Shown in pieces: positions 32,902-42,407 of a DNA stretch of 64,000 nucleotides. The translations under genes were made by a program, and so were the position numbers. The DNA comes from Paramoeba atlantica. Its lineage: Eukaryota; Discosea. The stretch covers positions 1 through 64,000 of the forward strand of contig CDRNVI010000012.1 in the NCBI GenBank assembly GCA_977017575.1, given 5' to 3'. Numbering within the stretch: the stretch's first letter is position 1; the number at the start of each line of letters is the position of its first letter. Below the pieces are notes generated by a model, which did no database searches, was not told the origin of the DNA, and saw only the letters and a program-made list of their open reading frames with translations.

Positions 32902-33250
32902 AACCCTGTTCCGGGTTATTGTGCCTAGAGCTACTTATTGTGCAGGGGGGGCACAATAAGTGGAAACAACCACTATTATTGTGCCCCCCCCTTCAAAATA
33001 TGGCGCCGCCAGGCGGCGCCGTAATTTTTTGGTTTTTTATTCCCATTTTCTCGAAAATAACGTAGTTTGTTCAACAACACATCCCTTAAATAGAATGTTT
33101 TCTGCACATGAACGTGTTTGTCCATAAAAAAGTCGCCGCGAAGCGGCGCCAAATATATCTTTTAACCCTTTTTTTGGTTTTCCAATATTTAGTTATTGTG
33201 CCTAGAGCCAGTTATTGTGCAGGGGGTGCACAATAACCCGGAACAGGGTT
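32902..33250. mobile_element. 349 bp MITE-like element with TA target-site duplication
   Basis: Terminal inverted repeats begin AACCCTGTTCCGGGTTATTG and end with its near-perfect complement (CAATAACCCGGAACAGGGTT). TA flanks both ends (32900-32901 and 33251-33252). The motif TTATTGTGCCTAGAGC followed by a further TTATTGTGCAGGGGG occurs near both ends in the same orientation. The interior has GC-rich palindromes (GGCGCCGCCAGGCGGCGCC at about 33002) and no ORF. The termini fit a non-autonomous Tc1/mariner-type element. Confidence 0.75.
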
Positions 33251-33325
33251 TAGAATTATTTTATTACCTATTCGAAATGCAAGGAATAGAACGATTTTAG
33301 TATTGGTTTTCACTTTTTTGTTCTT

Positions 33326-33565
33326 ATGCAGAATGAAGCTCAAGAATATTTTACACAGTACCGAATTCCTGAAATACTAGATCAAGTTGTGATCGATCTG
33401 CTGAAAGAAAAGCCATTGAAACCGTACTCAAAAATTGCGTTCCTTTTCCGTGTCCAGAAAGAAAATTTGCGGAAGAGTAAAACCCTTGAAGGCATCAATG
33501 AGGATAGGGCCTTAGATGTACTTAAAGATGTTTCAATCGAGAGGGGAACCAACCACGCTAATTAG
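33326..33565 (+). CDS. Small protein with RIIa/Dpy-30-like docking domain
   Basis: 79 residues. The N-terminal half (EYFTQYRIPEILDQVVIDLLKEKPLKPYSKIAFLF) matches the pattern of RIIa dimerisation/docking domains: a short helix with a -x-Y/H-x-I-P-E- turn and a second helix ending in a KPxxP element. Such domains dimerise and bind amphipathic helices, for example A-kinase anchoring helices, axonemal radial-spoke proteins or Dpy-30 partners. The C-terminal half is charged and not recognised. It could be a free-standing docking subunit or a fragment-like homologue of the N-terminus of adenylate-kinase or PKA regulatory proteins. The gene sits 75 bases after a MITE-like element. Confidence 0.6.
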   Translation: MQNEAQEYFTQYRIPEILDQVVIDLLKEKPLKPYSKIAFLFRVQKENLRKSKTLEGINEDRALDVLKDVSIERGTNHAN

Positions 33566-34078
33566 CAATCGGGTATCTTCAGGAACGTTACCTACTTTTC
33601 TTTGGTACTCTTGGCAGACATTCAATATCGTGGACTTGCGCAATCACTGCGAAGAGTGAGCAAGAGACCGAAACCAGAAATACTCTGATTCTGCATAGAA
33701 CTCTATTCTATGCATAGTACATGGCTCTTCTAGTGTGAGGTACCAGAAGTTTACTATTCGTTGAAAAGGATCTCATAACCTCTAGTTATCTGAGGCCCTC
33801 TGAAACTGCGTTTATTTTAGTTGTGACAGGTTCCCTAAGAGTCTTCTTTTCATGTTTTTGGGCAGTGTTTTTTCTAAGTGTTATTAAAAAAGATTCTCTC
33901 TATCTGCAGTGCAATGTTATAGTAGTAGCGAACCCACTGAACCACCAGCGATTTAAAATCACGATAATTGATTTGCTCAGAATGTTATTCAATTTTCTTT
34001 TAAAATAAATTAGAAATACGTATTTCTTGAAATGTACAGAGATCCCAATAGACACGATAAACATAATTCCTTTCAAAA
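33566..34078. other. Intergenic, no gene seen
   Basis: About 510 bases, AT-rich toward the end. A 61-codon ORF (33823-34008) has a hydrophobic patch but no other sign of being a gene. There is a short perfect repeat pair AGAACTCTATTCTATGCATAG near 33698 that is itself partly palindromic. Confidence 0.45.
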
Positions 34079-34288
34079 ATGGATTTATTAGATGAAATAG
34101 CGATTGCTCCGCTAACGACGTTTGCGAAAAACTCTAAAATGCTAGTTCAAAAATGCACTAAACCTAATTACAAGGAATTTACGAAGACTGGTCTATCCAC
34201 ACTCGTCGGCTTTGGCATCCTTGGAGCAGTTGGGTATTTCATAAAAATAGTATTTATTCCTATAAACAACGTGATTATGGGAGCGTAG
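34079..34288 (+). CDS. SEC61G: Sec61 gamma subunit of the ER translocon
   Basis: 69 residues, the family's standard length. Sec61-gamma/SecE is a tail-anchored subunit that clamps the two halves of Sec61-alpha in the ER membrane. The amphipathic N-terminal helix with KMLVQKCTKPNYKEFTKTG corresponds to the conserved RLVKRCTKPDRKEFQKIA region. The single transmembrane helix (about 40-63, LVGFGILGAVGYFIKIVFIPI) ends with the usual short INNVIMG luminal tail. The start at 34079 gives the expected N-terminus. Confidence 0.93.
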   Translation: MDLLDEIAIAPLTTFAKNSKMLVQKCTKPNYKEFTKTGLSTLVGFGILGAVGYFIKIVFIPINNVIMGA

Positions 34289-34696
34289 GAACGAAGAACT
34301 TGAAAATAGGATCATGCGAGAGAGTAGCCTACTCAAAAATAGATTATGCAGATTAAAAAAAGACGAAGGTACATTACGCTAGTCACGGAGTATATGTGGC
34401 GTAACTTATTATTTGCAATCTTAAGGTATTCCAAAAAAAGTTTTTCAGCGTTTAAAAAAAGATTTTTCAGGTTTTAAAAAAAGATTTCTCGACAAAAAAT
34501 GTTCATCTCAATACACGTACAAGGGGTGCGAACGTGTATGTCTGTATGGCATGTTCTTGTTACAGATGCATTTAAGAGCGTTGATCAATTAGTCACTACA
34601 GTTAAGTAAAATGTATTAGGACAACTATTGCAAAGGAAATCATTTTCTAAAAATATGCATACATACAAAAGTCTGCAAACATGTATCTAGTAGCTT
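34289..34696. other. Intergenic with short tandem repeat
   Basis: About 400 AT-rich bases. At 34432-34495 a phrase of about 21 bases (TTTAAAAAAAGATTTTTCAG and variants) is repeated about three times. Nothing else is recognised. Confidence 0.5.
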
Positions 34697-34729
34697 ATGA
34701 ACTCAAGAAATATATTTTTCAAAGAAAAA

Positions 34730-35683
34730 ATGTGCGAAACTGCTCCTCTCGTTTTAGTTACAGGGGGAACGGGGCTTGTAGGCACGGCTTTACGAGATAT
34801 TGACCGATCGAGTCTGGGATTTCGCTGGGTCTTTTCTTGCAGTTCGGATGCTGATCTGCGTTGTGCCCAGGCAACCGAAAAGATGTTTTGTTTGCATCGC
34901 CCAACATTCGTAATACATCTCGCTGCACGTGTTGGTGGACTATACAGCAATTTGGAACACCCAGTATCTATGTATGAGGACAACTGTCTTATTAACATAA
35001 ACGTTTTACGATGTGTCCGCCGTTTTCAAGTAAAGAAAACAGTTTGCTGTCTCAGCACATGTATTTTTCCTGCTGAACCTGCTGATTTTCCAATGGATGA
35101 GTCATCCCTTCATTGCGGTGCCCCGCATCCTTCAAACGAAAGTTACGCTTACGCGAAAAGAGGTCTAGAGGTACTGTGTCGGAGTTATCGTGCAGAGTAT
35201 GGCACTAACATTGTGTGCGTGATTCCTTCGAATCTTTACGGAGAAAATGACAACTACAATCTAGAGGAGGCGCACGTTATTCCTGCACTGATTCATAAAT
35301 GTTTCTTAGCACTGAAATCAGGAACCGATTTTAACGTTTGTGGATCCGGAAGGCCACTACGACAATTTCTATACGCGAAAGACTTCGCAAAATTATTGAT
35401 TTGGGCTCTTCAAAATTATGAGAGCAAAGAGCCCCTTATTACCTGCAACAGTGAGCATAATGAACTTACTATTTCGTGTGCAGCGCAGTGCATTGCAAAC
35501 TCTTTTGAGTTCAAAGGCAATATTACTTTTAGTACTTCTCATAGTGACGGAATACTTCGAAAAACCGTAACAAACAAGGTATTCCGCAGCCTTTGTCCAC
35601 ATTTTTCTTTTACCGCACTGCAGCAAGGAATTGATAATTCTGTAAAGTGGTTCTTAAAAAACCACAGTACATGCCGTCTATAA
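34730..35683 (+). CDS. GDP-L-fucose synthase (epimerase/reductase)
   Basis: 317 residues from ATG 34730; the frame also has an ATG at 34697 giving 11 more residues, but homologues start near the later one. The enzyme makes GDP-L-fucose from GDP-4-keto-6-deoxymannose (EC 1.1.1.271), supplying glycosylation. It is an extended short-chain dehydrogenase: Rossmann glycine motif LVTGGTGLVG, VIHLAARVGG, a serine-containing LSTCIFP, and the catalytic Tyr-x3-Lys as YAYAK (about 139-143). VIPSNLYGENDNY and HVIPALIHKC are strong signatures for this subgroup over other sugar epimerases, as is SGRPLRQFLYAKD. Confidence 0.93.
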   Translation: MCETAPLVLVTGGTGLVGTALRDIDRSSLGFRWVFSCSSDADLRCAQATEKMFCLHRPTFVIHLAARVGGLYSNLEHPVSMYEDNCLININVLRCVRRFQVKKTVCCLSTCIFPAEPADFPMDESSLHCGAPHPSNESYAYAKRGLEVLCRSYRAEYGTNIVCVIPSNLYGENDNYNLEEAHVIPALIHKCFLALKSGTDFNVCGSGRPLRQFLYAKDFAKLLIWALQNYESKEPLITCNSEHNELTISCAAQCIANSFEFKGNITFSTSHSDGILRKTVTNKVFRSLCPHFSFTALQQGIDNSVKWFLKNHSTCRL

Positions 35684-35823
35684 AAGCAGATGTCATCTTA
35701 TTGCTCAAAAGGGAATAAAATGATTTGCTCAGGCAAAAGGTTGCCAATGTAGGAAATGTGATGATCCCCCCGCCATCGCGACGTAGCATACTTCAGGCAC
35801 AGGCGTCATTAGTACGTTACATA

Positions 35824-35896
35824 CAGGGGGTGGCAAGAATATATGGGTGTCTAAAACGAATTTTGACCCACCCCCATATTTTCTTGCCACCCCCTG
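35824..35896. mobile_element. 73 bp palindromic miniature element
   Basis: CAGGGGGTGGCAAGAATATA near the left end is answered by the complement ATATTTTCTTGCCACCCCCTG at the right end, so almost the whole segment is one imperfect hairpin with an AAAACGAATTTT centre. TA precedes the left end; the right flank is CA. It is probably a miniature inverted-repeat element or a remnant of one. Confidence 0.5.
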
Positions 35897-36069
35897 CATG
35901 TCGCCATTTGCTGAAGACGAAGCATTCGATTTCCAGTGTGTGGTGAAACTGTCACGATACCTTGTAGAGTTATTGAGTGATAGTACCTTCGTGCTACCAG
36001 ACAGTTCCTTATTATATATATAGTTCCTTATTATATATACCACCTGTATATATATAATTCCTTATTATA

Positions 36070-37402
36070 AACCCCTGGCCAAAATAAGGCACCCCCCTCT
36101 AAAAATTCGATGCTTTGTTTGTTTGAGCTAATTTCAATGGCATTTTGCAGATCTCAGTTCGGGATTTATGTCCTCCCACACTTGGTCACTAGTCCTATAG
36201 CTATTTATAAAGTGGAAACTATTTACCACTTTTTTACCTTTTCGCCACCTAGTTCGACGCAGGCCTTCAGTCTACGATCGAAACTTAAGATGGTATCATT
36301 TATCATCTCAGTCGGTAAAGAACTCCATGTGTTTAGAATACACCTTTGCAGTTCGGAAACTGTAGATGGTAGCTTTTCATTTACGTCTTGTTGTACCATT
36401 GACCATATGTTTTCAATGGGAGAAAGATCGGGAGAATTTGGGGGCCAATTTTTTAGTAGATTAATTTTTCGTTTGTTCAGGTAATTTATGGTGGCCTTGG
36501 CCGTATGAGCGGTGGCACCATCTTGTTGAAATATTCTTTTGCGGGGGAAATAAACATGTTTTAGTGTGTCTATGTGTGTTTCGTGGGTAATAGAGGTCCT
36601 GCTAGATAAAATTTTTAAGCATCTCCAGTTAATTCCTATAGCACCCCACACCTGACACTTAGGCGCCCAGCGCACCTTTAGTCTCTTTGCAGGGGTCTCT
36701 CCTTTTTTTACCCACATTTTCATTCGATTATCGTTTGTATCAAACACCTTCTCATCTGAGAATATCAATTTCGATGTGTCCTCTTTGTAATTTAAAGAAA
36801 ACTGTACGCGTTTTTCTTTTTGTACAGCGGTGAGCCCTTGTGAAATTGGGCGTGGCCTATATTGATGCCCTGCTTGCCTCAAATCTCGACGAACAGTTCG
36901 AGGGCTTGCAGTAACACCCTTTCTGTACAAAACAACAGAAATACGCTTTGAACTGTTGTACTTTGGCACCCCTGCCGCATCTTTCTTAGAAATAATGGTT
37001 TCAATCCTTTTTTTACGAGACTTTATTTCTTTTTTCTGTGGGGATTTCTTTAGGCTTTTTTTCGTCTCAATTTTGGGGTGATCACGGAGGTATTTTCGAA
37101 TGTATTTCACGCTTACATTCAATTCACGTGCTATTCGTTTCTTTGGGATGCCATCTTGAAACCTTAAAAGCATGAGTTCCTTCCCCAGGGGGCTGAGGCC
37201 ACCTTTCGGAGGCCTGCGATTTTTTCATAAATCGACCCTAATGTTAAAGTGGTAAAATATTTTTTTATTTTTTTATTTTTCATGAGCTAAAAACAGCGGG
37301 AACGTACACATCTCAAAATTTTGAACGAAAACATGGTATGATAACCCTACCATACCCATCATGCAAAAAATAAGGGGGGTGCCTTATTGGTGGCCAAGGG
37401 TT
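36070..37402 (-). mobile_element. Tc1-like DNA transposon, apparently complete
   Basis: Terminal inverted repeats of about 30 bases (left AACCCCTGGCCAAAATAAGG..., right the complement of AACCCTTGGCCACCAATAAGG) end at TA dinucleotides (36068-36069 and 37403-37404), the Tc1/mariner target. Inside is one open transposase gene on the minus strand. The two TIRs differ at only a few positions. It inserted in an AT-rich, TATA-repeat stretch; the phrase ACCAGACAGTTCCTT occurs on both sides (about 35996 and 37408), so the flank itself is duplicated. Confidence 0.9.
36223..37173 (-). CDS. Tc1-type transposase, DD35E
   Basis: 316 residues on the minus strand from ATG 37173. The N-terminal part is a paired-type helix-turn-helix DNA-binding domain (LLRFQDGIPKKRIARELNVS, then a second basic HTH with SPRTVRRDLRQAG). 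The catalytic triad is visible: D in LIFSDEKVF, D in FQQDGATAHTA and E in SPDLSPIENIW. I count 35 residues between the second D and the E, so DD35E rather than the Tc1-standard DD34E. Sequence just upstream in the same frame (encoding PPKGGLSPLGKEL) looks like Tc1 transposase N-terminus but has no ATG, so a few N-terminal residues may be lost or translated from another start. There is no internal stop. Confidence 0.92.
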   Translation of the reverse strand: MLLRFQDGIPKKRIARELNVSVKYIRKYLRDHPKIETKKSLKKSPQKKEIKSRKKRIETIISKKDAAGVPKYNSSKRISVVLYRKGVTASPRTVRRDLRQAGHQYRPRPISQGLTAVQKEKRVQFSLNYKEDTSKLIFSDEKVFDTNDNRMKMWVKKGETPAKRLKVRWAPKCQVWGAIGINWRCLKILSSRTSITHETHIDTLKHVYFPRKRIFQQDGATAHTAKATINYLNKRKINLLKNWPPNSPDLSPIENIWSMVQQDVNEKLPSTVSELQRCILNTWSSLPTEMINDTILSFDRRLKACVELGGEKVKKW

Positions 37403-37459
37403 TATATACCAGACAGTTCCTTGGAAAAATAAAGATAATGAAATAAAGATAATGACATA

Positions 37460-38131
37460 CAGTGAAGTATTCAAATACGAGTGGATTATTATATTACGGT
37501 TATTTTTAATTATGGTTATTTTTAATTAAGATTATCTTTAGCCCCGAAAAAAAAATACTTTTTTTCATGTCTGTCACCGTCGACCTCACTTTCATACGAA
37601 ACAGAAACCTTTATAAAATGATCACAGACGAATCCAATGGCTTGGGCGCTTAAAAGTTACTCAAAAAGTGTGTTGAAAAATTCTTAATTTACGAGTGGAT
37701 TACCGTAGAAACTTCAATTAAGGGTAATTAAAATTAAGGCAGCTTTAATTAAGACGGGAGTTAATTTTTTGTCGTTTTGAGGGAAAAATTGGGAAAACTT
37801 AATTTCATGATTCCGTCTCAGACTTCTCCTTTCAATGATCGTTTTAGCTTTTCTCTCACACGTTGAACTAGACCGTAAAGGTAGGCGAAACAGGCGAAGC
37901 TCGTCTAGAAAAGTTCGAAAAACATGAAAAATGATCAGAAACTGAGCACGTTTAGCAGAAATGCGATATTTATGCTACAAACGACAATTCTTAAATCCGT
38001 TCTGCCTTAATTACTTTTATCCTTAATGACCGTTTCACCGGTATATTATGGTTAATTTAATTAAGATTAATTTTAGCCAAAAATAACCTTAAAAGCGTAA
38101 TTAAATAATACCGTAATTAAATAAACACTGT
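37460..38131. mobile_element. 672 bp non-autonomous element with CAGTG ends and nested inverted repeats
   Basis: CAGTG follows TA at the left (37458-37459) and CACTG precedes TA at the right (38132-38133). Inward, the ends stay similar in inverted orientation (TTACGG and TTATTTTTAATTA-type blocks). A second inner inverted pair lies at about 37701-37740 and 38003-38040 (ACC-GT-GAAAC...ATTAAGG... and its complement), so one palindrome may be nested in another. AT-rich, with no ORF. The termini fit mariner-like MITEs. Confidence 0.5.
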
Positions 38132-38133
38132 AC

Positions 38134-38787
38134 ATCTTTATAACACTGTACATCTCCTTAGTACGACAGTACCGTACTTAGTGCCGTACTATTCGTACTA
38201 AGTACGAAAGTTCGTACTAAGAAAAATTTATTCAGCTTGCTTGTTAATTCGAATTTGAGAGCAATTATCACTCGAAAACATGATCTCGAATTTGGGAGCA
38301 ATTAATCTGTCGAATTGTCTTCACGATCACGACGCGATGCCCGTTGACGGCATGGGCCACGAATACCACATGTTGCTTCGCCCCGGCTGTATTCGAGTAA
38401 GGCCCCGTGCGTCTACTTATACTAGAGTGTCGATTTCTCCTACAACTTTTCAGAGATTTTCTAAAACTCTCTAAAAATTGAAATCGGGTCGACGATCGTG
38501 GCTGTCATTCAAAAGGGCAATACGGCGATTCCGTCATCAAGTGTCCACCAGTGGCGGGAGGTGAGCATTCGACAATATTTATTGTTCTAAAAAAAGGGGG
38601 GAAACGTTTCTGTAAAACAAATCCCTTTTTTTTTCACTTTGATTTAGAAGGAAAAATTAAAAAATATCATTCGATCAATTAAAATCCAAGTACCCTCCCA
38701 TGTTTGGAAACCTTTCGGCTAGTAGCATTTGGGAAGAACAAGTAAAATGAATTACCGGAATGCTACACACAAAAGTTCTGTGATTCA
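38134..38787. other. Intergenic with GTAC-rich palindromic cluster
   Basis: 38155-38222 is a cluster of overlapping small palindromes built on CTTAGTAC/GTACTAAG. After it comes AT-rich sequence with poly-A/T runs and a direct repeat of TCGAATTTG(A/G)GAGCAATTA (about 38252 and 38287). No gene is recognised before 38788. Confidence 0.5.
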
Positions 38788-39936
38788 ATGAAGTTCGCCT
38801 CACTTATGCTAAGAGATTCTTTTCCCGACAAGCCAATGTGCTTTAGACCCGACACCAAGGGGTACTATTCCGATGATTTTAAGCGATCCGTCCCTGTTTC
38901 TCAACATGATCACGCAATTTTTCGCCTTGGCTCTACTTCGACTTTCTCTATTTCGAGGCAAAACACACCCTTCCAACAAAGCACTTTGCGTATATTTTTT
39001 CTAGATAACAAAAGAGTAAACCTCTGGCACATTTCACGACGGAGTAATATAATAGGCGGAACGTTTGGTCAGCCCGATAAGAAACAAGGAAGAATATTTG
39101 ATCGCGCATATAAGCATATTTTTGGGGGTGATCCAAAGCGTGAGAATGAAAAGCAGCTTTCAGAATATGTCCCAGATGAGCACGAAGCGGGAGAAACCGC
39201 GAAGAATGGAGAACACCTCGCAAGAGAGACCACCCTCGCGTTAGGACGACGAGTTCTCGCGTTGATTGAAACAAGAGGCGAAGTGCAGGAGATCCGCCGA
39301 GTGATGGATCGGTTTCTATCCTCGCTACGAATTACAGAGGATCTCCTCCCAGAGAAAAGTCTAGCCTACCTGATACATCCTGGGCTTTCGGGACCCGGTG
39401 AGGCTCCGAATCACCTCATTGAAGAGTTCCCTTCCAATCTAAAGGATTTTATACACGTCCTGGAGCAGGAGGATCCAATCCTGGAACCAAAGGCTCCGGT
39501 CTCCACTCTTTCAGGTGAGGATACCGACGAAGACGCACCTCGGGATGTGTACCTTAGTAAAATACTATGCGCTATGGCCATTTCAGCGAATCACGAAGGA
39601 CTACACTTCCCGGCACTGGGGTGCTGTAAAGTCGCGCGGTCATGCACGCGAAACCCTACGCGGCTCGGTGGGATTTACGCCCTTGAGGCCGGGGTGTTAA
39701 ATCGTATGCGTCGGTATCGTGAAGCAGAGGAAAGTGCTCGAAGTGCCGTCTCGGCTAGTCGGGGTTACAATTCTCAAGCATATTTGCAAGGTGCCACCGC
39801 ATTAGTGCACCTGCAAAAACCGGATGCCGCGAGACTGTTGCTCGATGAGGGCCTGGGTCTTATCCAGGACTCCAGAAGCCACGCGCTTGAGGCTCTGAGG
39901 AAACAAATTAAGCGCGTGCCCAAAATTTCTGAGTGA
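38788..39936 (+). CDS. Unknown protein with TPR-like C-terminal half
   Basis: 382 residues; family not recognised. The N-terminal about 120 residues are polar and basic without a signal peptide. The middle (about 130-235) is charged and predicted helical (RETTLALGRRVLALIETRGEVQEIRRVMDRF). The C-terminal third (about 250-380) has alanine-rich paired helices with a tetratricopeptide-like rhythm (AMAISANHEGLHFPALGCCKVA, AGVLNRMRRYREAEESARSA, ATALVHLQKPDAARLLLDEG), suggesting a protein-interaction scaffold. The second half is GC-richer and more codon-biased than the first. It lies between mobile elements but encodes no transposon feature, so I take it as a host gene. Confidence 0.65.
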   Translation: MKFASLMLRDSFPDKPMCFRPDTKGYYSDDFKRSVPVSQHDHAIFRLGSTSTFSISRQNTPFQQSTLRIFFLDNKRVNLWHISRRSNIIGGTFGQPDKKQGRIFDRAYKHIFGGDPKRENEKQLSEYVPDEHEAGETAKNGEHLARETTLALGRRVLALIETRGEVQEIRRVMDRFLSSLRITEDLLPEKSLAYLIHPGLSGPGEAPNHLIEEFPSNLKDFIHVLEQEDPILEPKAPVSTLSGEDTDEDAPRDVYLSKILCAMAISANHEGLHFPALGCCKVARSCTRNPTRLGGIYALEAGVLNRMRRYREAEESARSAVSASRGYNSQAYLQGATALVHLQKPDAARLLLDEGLGLIQDSRSHALEALRKQIKRVPKISE

Positions 39937-40240
39937 TTTTAAGTTCAAGGGTCATTTTCATCCCCTTAGAAATCAATCCGAGTCTGGCATTACTTTTTCA
40001 CACGAGTGGGAAATCCGAAGCGTAGATCTACGGATCGCACGTAGTCGCTTTTCTTGAAGGAAGGGGTCAGAAGATTCTCAGTCTCACTCTTCTATTTCAC
40101 TTAGTTTTTTAGCAGCCTGTAGGCTGTTACCTTGCCGAATCTGATACAATCTTGTACATGTGATGGTATTTCATTCAGATGTATTTAGATCCGTTAGGTG
40201 CTAAAAGCTACTTTTAAACTTGCTACCTCGAATGAGGTAA
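39937..40240. other. Intergenic, no feature seen
   Basis: About 300 bases after the TPR-like gene; no ORF or repeat recognised. Confidence 0.5.
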
Positions 40241-40524
40241 ACTTCCTATATGTGTAAGTTATCCTATAACCCTGCTTTACCGGTCCAAAGCCCGGGGCCA
40301 CTGGCCTTGGTCGCAACCAAGTGCATGTGGAAAGGTGATGGTAGGAAATTAAGTACAACTGTAATATATATACTACTGTATTAGGATATAGGAAATTAAG
40401 TACTACTTGTATTTTGTGTAAATACTTACACACACACAAAAAAAAAAAGGGGGGGGGGGAGGTTCTTCCGACCTGTTAGCTTTGGACCAGCAGGATTATA
40501 GGATAACTTACACATATAGGAAGT
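40241..40524. mobile_element. 284 bp inverted-repeat element
   Basis: A 36-base inverted repeat with a single mismatch bounds it (ACTTCCTATATGTGTAAGTT... at 40241-40276; its complement at 40489-40524). The match continues inward, after a small indel, through GGTCCAAAGC. The interior includes two copies of GGAAATTAAGTAC, a CA run, and A10 followed by G10. There is no ORF. It could be a MITE or the hairpin end of a larger element; no clear target duplication was found. Confidence 0.65.
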
Positions 40525-40807
40525 ATAGCTTGACTTGCCCCGCTCGGGTGCCAGTCACGCACACTTCCTGTAGGATGGAAGGTCGGACGTTAACCTCATT
40601 CCCTTGCAGGAGAATTAAGTCTATCTGTATTTTTTGTCATTACTTAGCTTTCCAATCATTTCTTGATTCATTTTTTCAATAAACAGACTCAGGGAAATGC
40701 TTACTGCCAGACCGCTCATTATTCTTTTTTTTTTATTCTTTAGTTTTTTTATATATACGTATATGTCGCGTACGTAAACGCGTGCATGCATACGTAACAA
40801 TTAGTAT

Positions 40808-42005
40808 ATTCTTTGGGTTCATAAGATTCCAACACATGTGGAACATACAACGTGTGTGATGTATGTGTAGATCACAAGATACCGTATGCCATTCGGCTCG
40901 TGCGATCCAACATTTGTGGATTTTTTATGTGAATCTCACTGAAACCACTTATACAGCTCTAACAGCTCATTAGACTCCAGCTATTGTACCTCAATAGATT
41001 CCAACATTTGTGGAATTTTTCTTATGTGGCGCCGCATCTGTGACCTTTTTATAGATTCCAACATTTGTGGAAACATTCTTACGTGTTACCACGAACATGA
41101 CCAAGTGGTTGAAAAAGTTCCAATATTTGTGGAAAGTTCTACACGTGATGGTTCCAACACCTGTGGAACATACGGCACAAGATATGTAGCCCTTCGGCTC
41201 GTGCCATCCAACATTTGTGGATTTTTTATGTGAATCTCACTGAAACCACTTATACAGCTTTAACGGGTCATCAGACTCCAGCTATTGTGCCTCAATAGAT
41301 TCCAACATTTGTGGAATTTTTCTTATGTGGCGCCGTATGTGTGGCCTTTTTATAGATTCTAGTATTTGTGGAAACATTCTTACGTGTTACCACGAACATG
41401 GCCAAGTGGTTGAAAAAAATTCCAATATTTGTGGAAAGTTACACGTGATGGTTCCAACACATGTGGAACATACGGCACAAGATATGTAGCCCTTCGGCTC
41501 GTGCCATCCAACATTTGCGGATTTTTATTTTTTATATGAAACCACTTTGAGGGCCCATTGTGTGGCTCAATGGGTAATTCCAACATTTTGTGGACGAATT
41601 CTTACGTGTTACCACGAACGGTTTTAAGGCCATCAGACTCCATAGGCTACATTTGCGAAAAGCTTTGTACATGACGCTACATGTGTAGCCTTTGGGTTCA
41701 TACGTTCCGACACGTGGAACATACGTCACGAAATATGTAGCCCTTCGGCTCGTGCGATCCAACATTTGTGGATTTTTTCACTAAAGCCAGCCTTCTATAG
41801 CTTTAAAGGCTCATCAGACTCCAAAATTTGTGGCTCAATGGATTACAACATTTCTGTGAATCGTGTATTTTTTGTATATGGCGCTGCATCTGTAACCTTT
41901 ATTGGATTCCAACATTTGTGGAAAAATCCCACGTGTTACCACGAACATGGTCAAGAGGCTCATAAGGTTCCGACATTCGTGGAAACTTCTGCACATGTGT
42001 AGATT
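40808..42005. repeat. ~300 bp satellite, about four units, rich in TTCCAACATTTGTGGAA palindromes
   Basis: Units start at the phrase TTCGGCTCGTGC at 40892, 41193, 41493 and 41744 (spacings 301, 300, 251), with partial sequence on both sides. The first two units are about 90 percent alike; later ones are more diverged and shortened. Each unit holds several copies of TTCCAACATTTGTGGAA or close variants (TTCCAACACATGTGGAA, TTCCAATATTTGTGGAA), each an inverted repeat of TTCCA/TGGAA around a 7-base spacer, roughly 18 in all. CACGTG-like boxes (TACGTGTTACCACG) also recur. It ends about 400 bases before the gag-like ORF. It may be an independent satellite or part of that retroelement. Confidence 0.85.
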
Positions 42006-42407
42006 TTGGGCTGATCAGGTACAAGACATGCAGCCTTTCCGCTCATAAAGGTGCAAACACTTGTTGCATAGTCATACGTGATATCTGGAAACACACGAGG
42101 TACACAGTCATACGCGACAGTGTATTCAGGCTTCCCGCTGCGTGTTATAAAATGAGCAATCCAGCCTACATGGCTGGAGATTTTGTCATGTGTTTCGATT
42201 TGATATGTGCTCTGCAGCACTACGTCGTTTGCGACGATTTCATAGTCGCTGCATCATTTTGTCTATCGTTTGTCAACGGAAAAGGACAATCACATAATTC
42301 ATTGTGATCATCAGGTGAATAAAAGATAAGCAGGCAGCGAACAAAATGACATGTTTTTGTTTTCAAAGAGACTGAAAGTTATTATACTATTTTACCTTTA
42401 ATTACCT
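42006..42407. other. Between satellite and gag-like ORF
   Basis: About 400 bases that fade from degenerate satellite (to about 42,060) into unique sequence. It contains GACGTCGTTTGCGACGA-type small palindromes near 42225. It is probably the 5' region of the retroelement; no terminal repeat was found. Confidence 0.4.

Noticed and set aside
33823-34008. 61-codon hydrophobic ORF upstream of Sec61-gamma
   Set aside because: No family resemblance, no leader element and noncoding-like composition.
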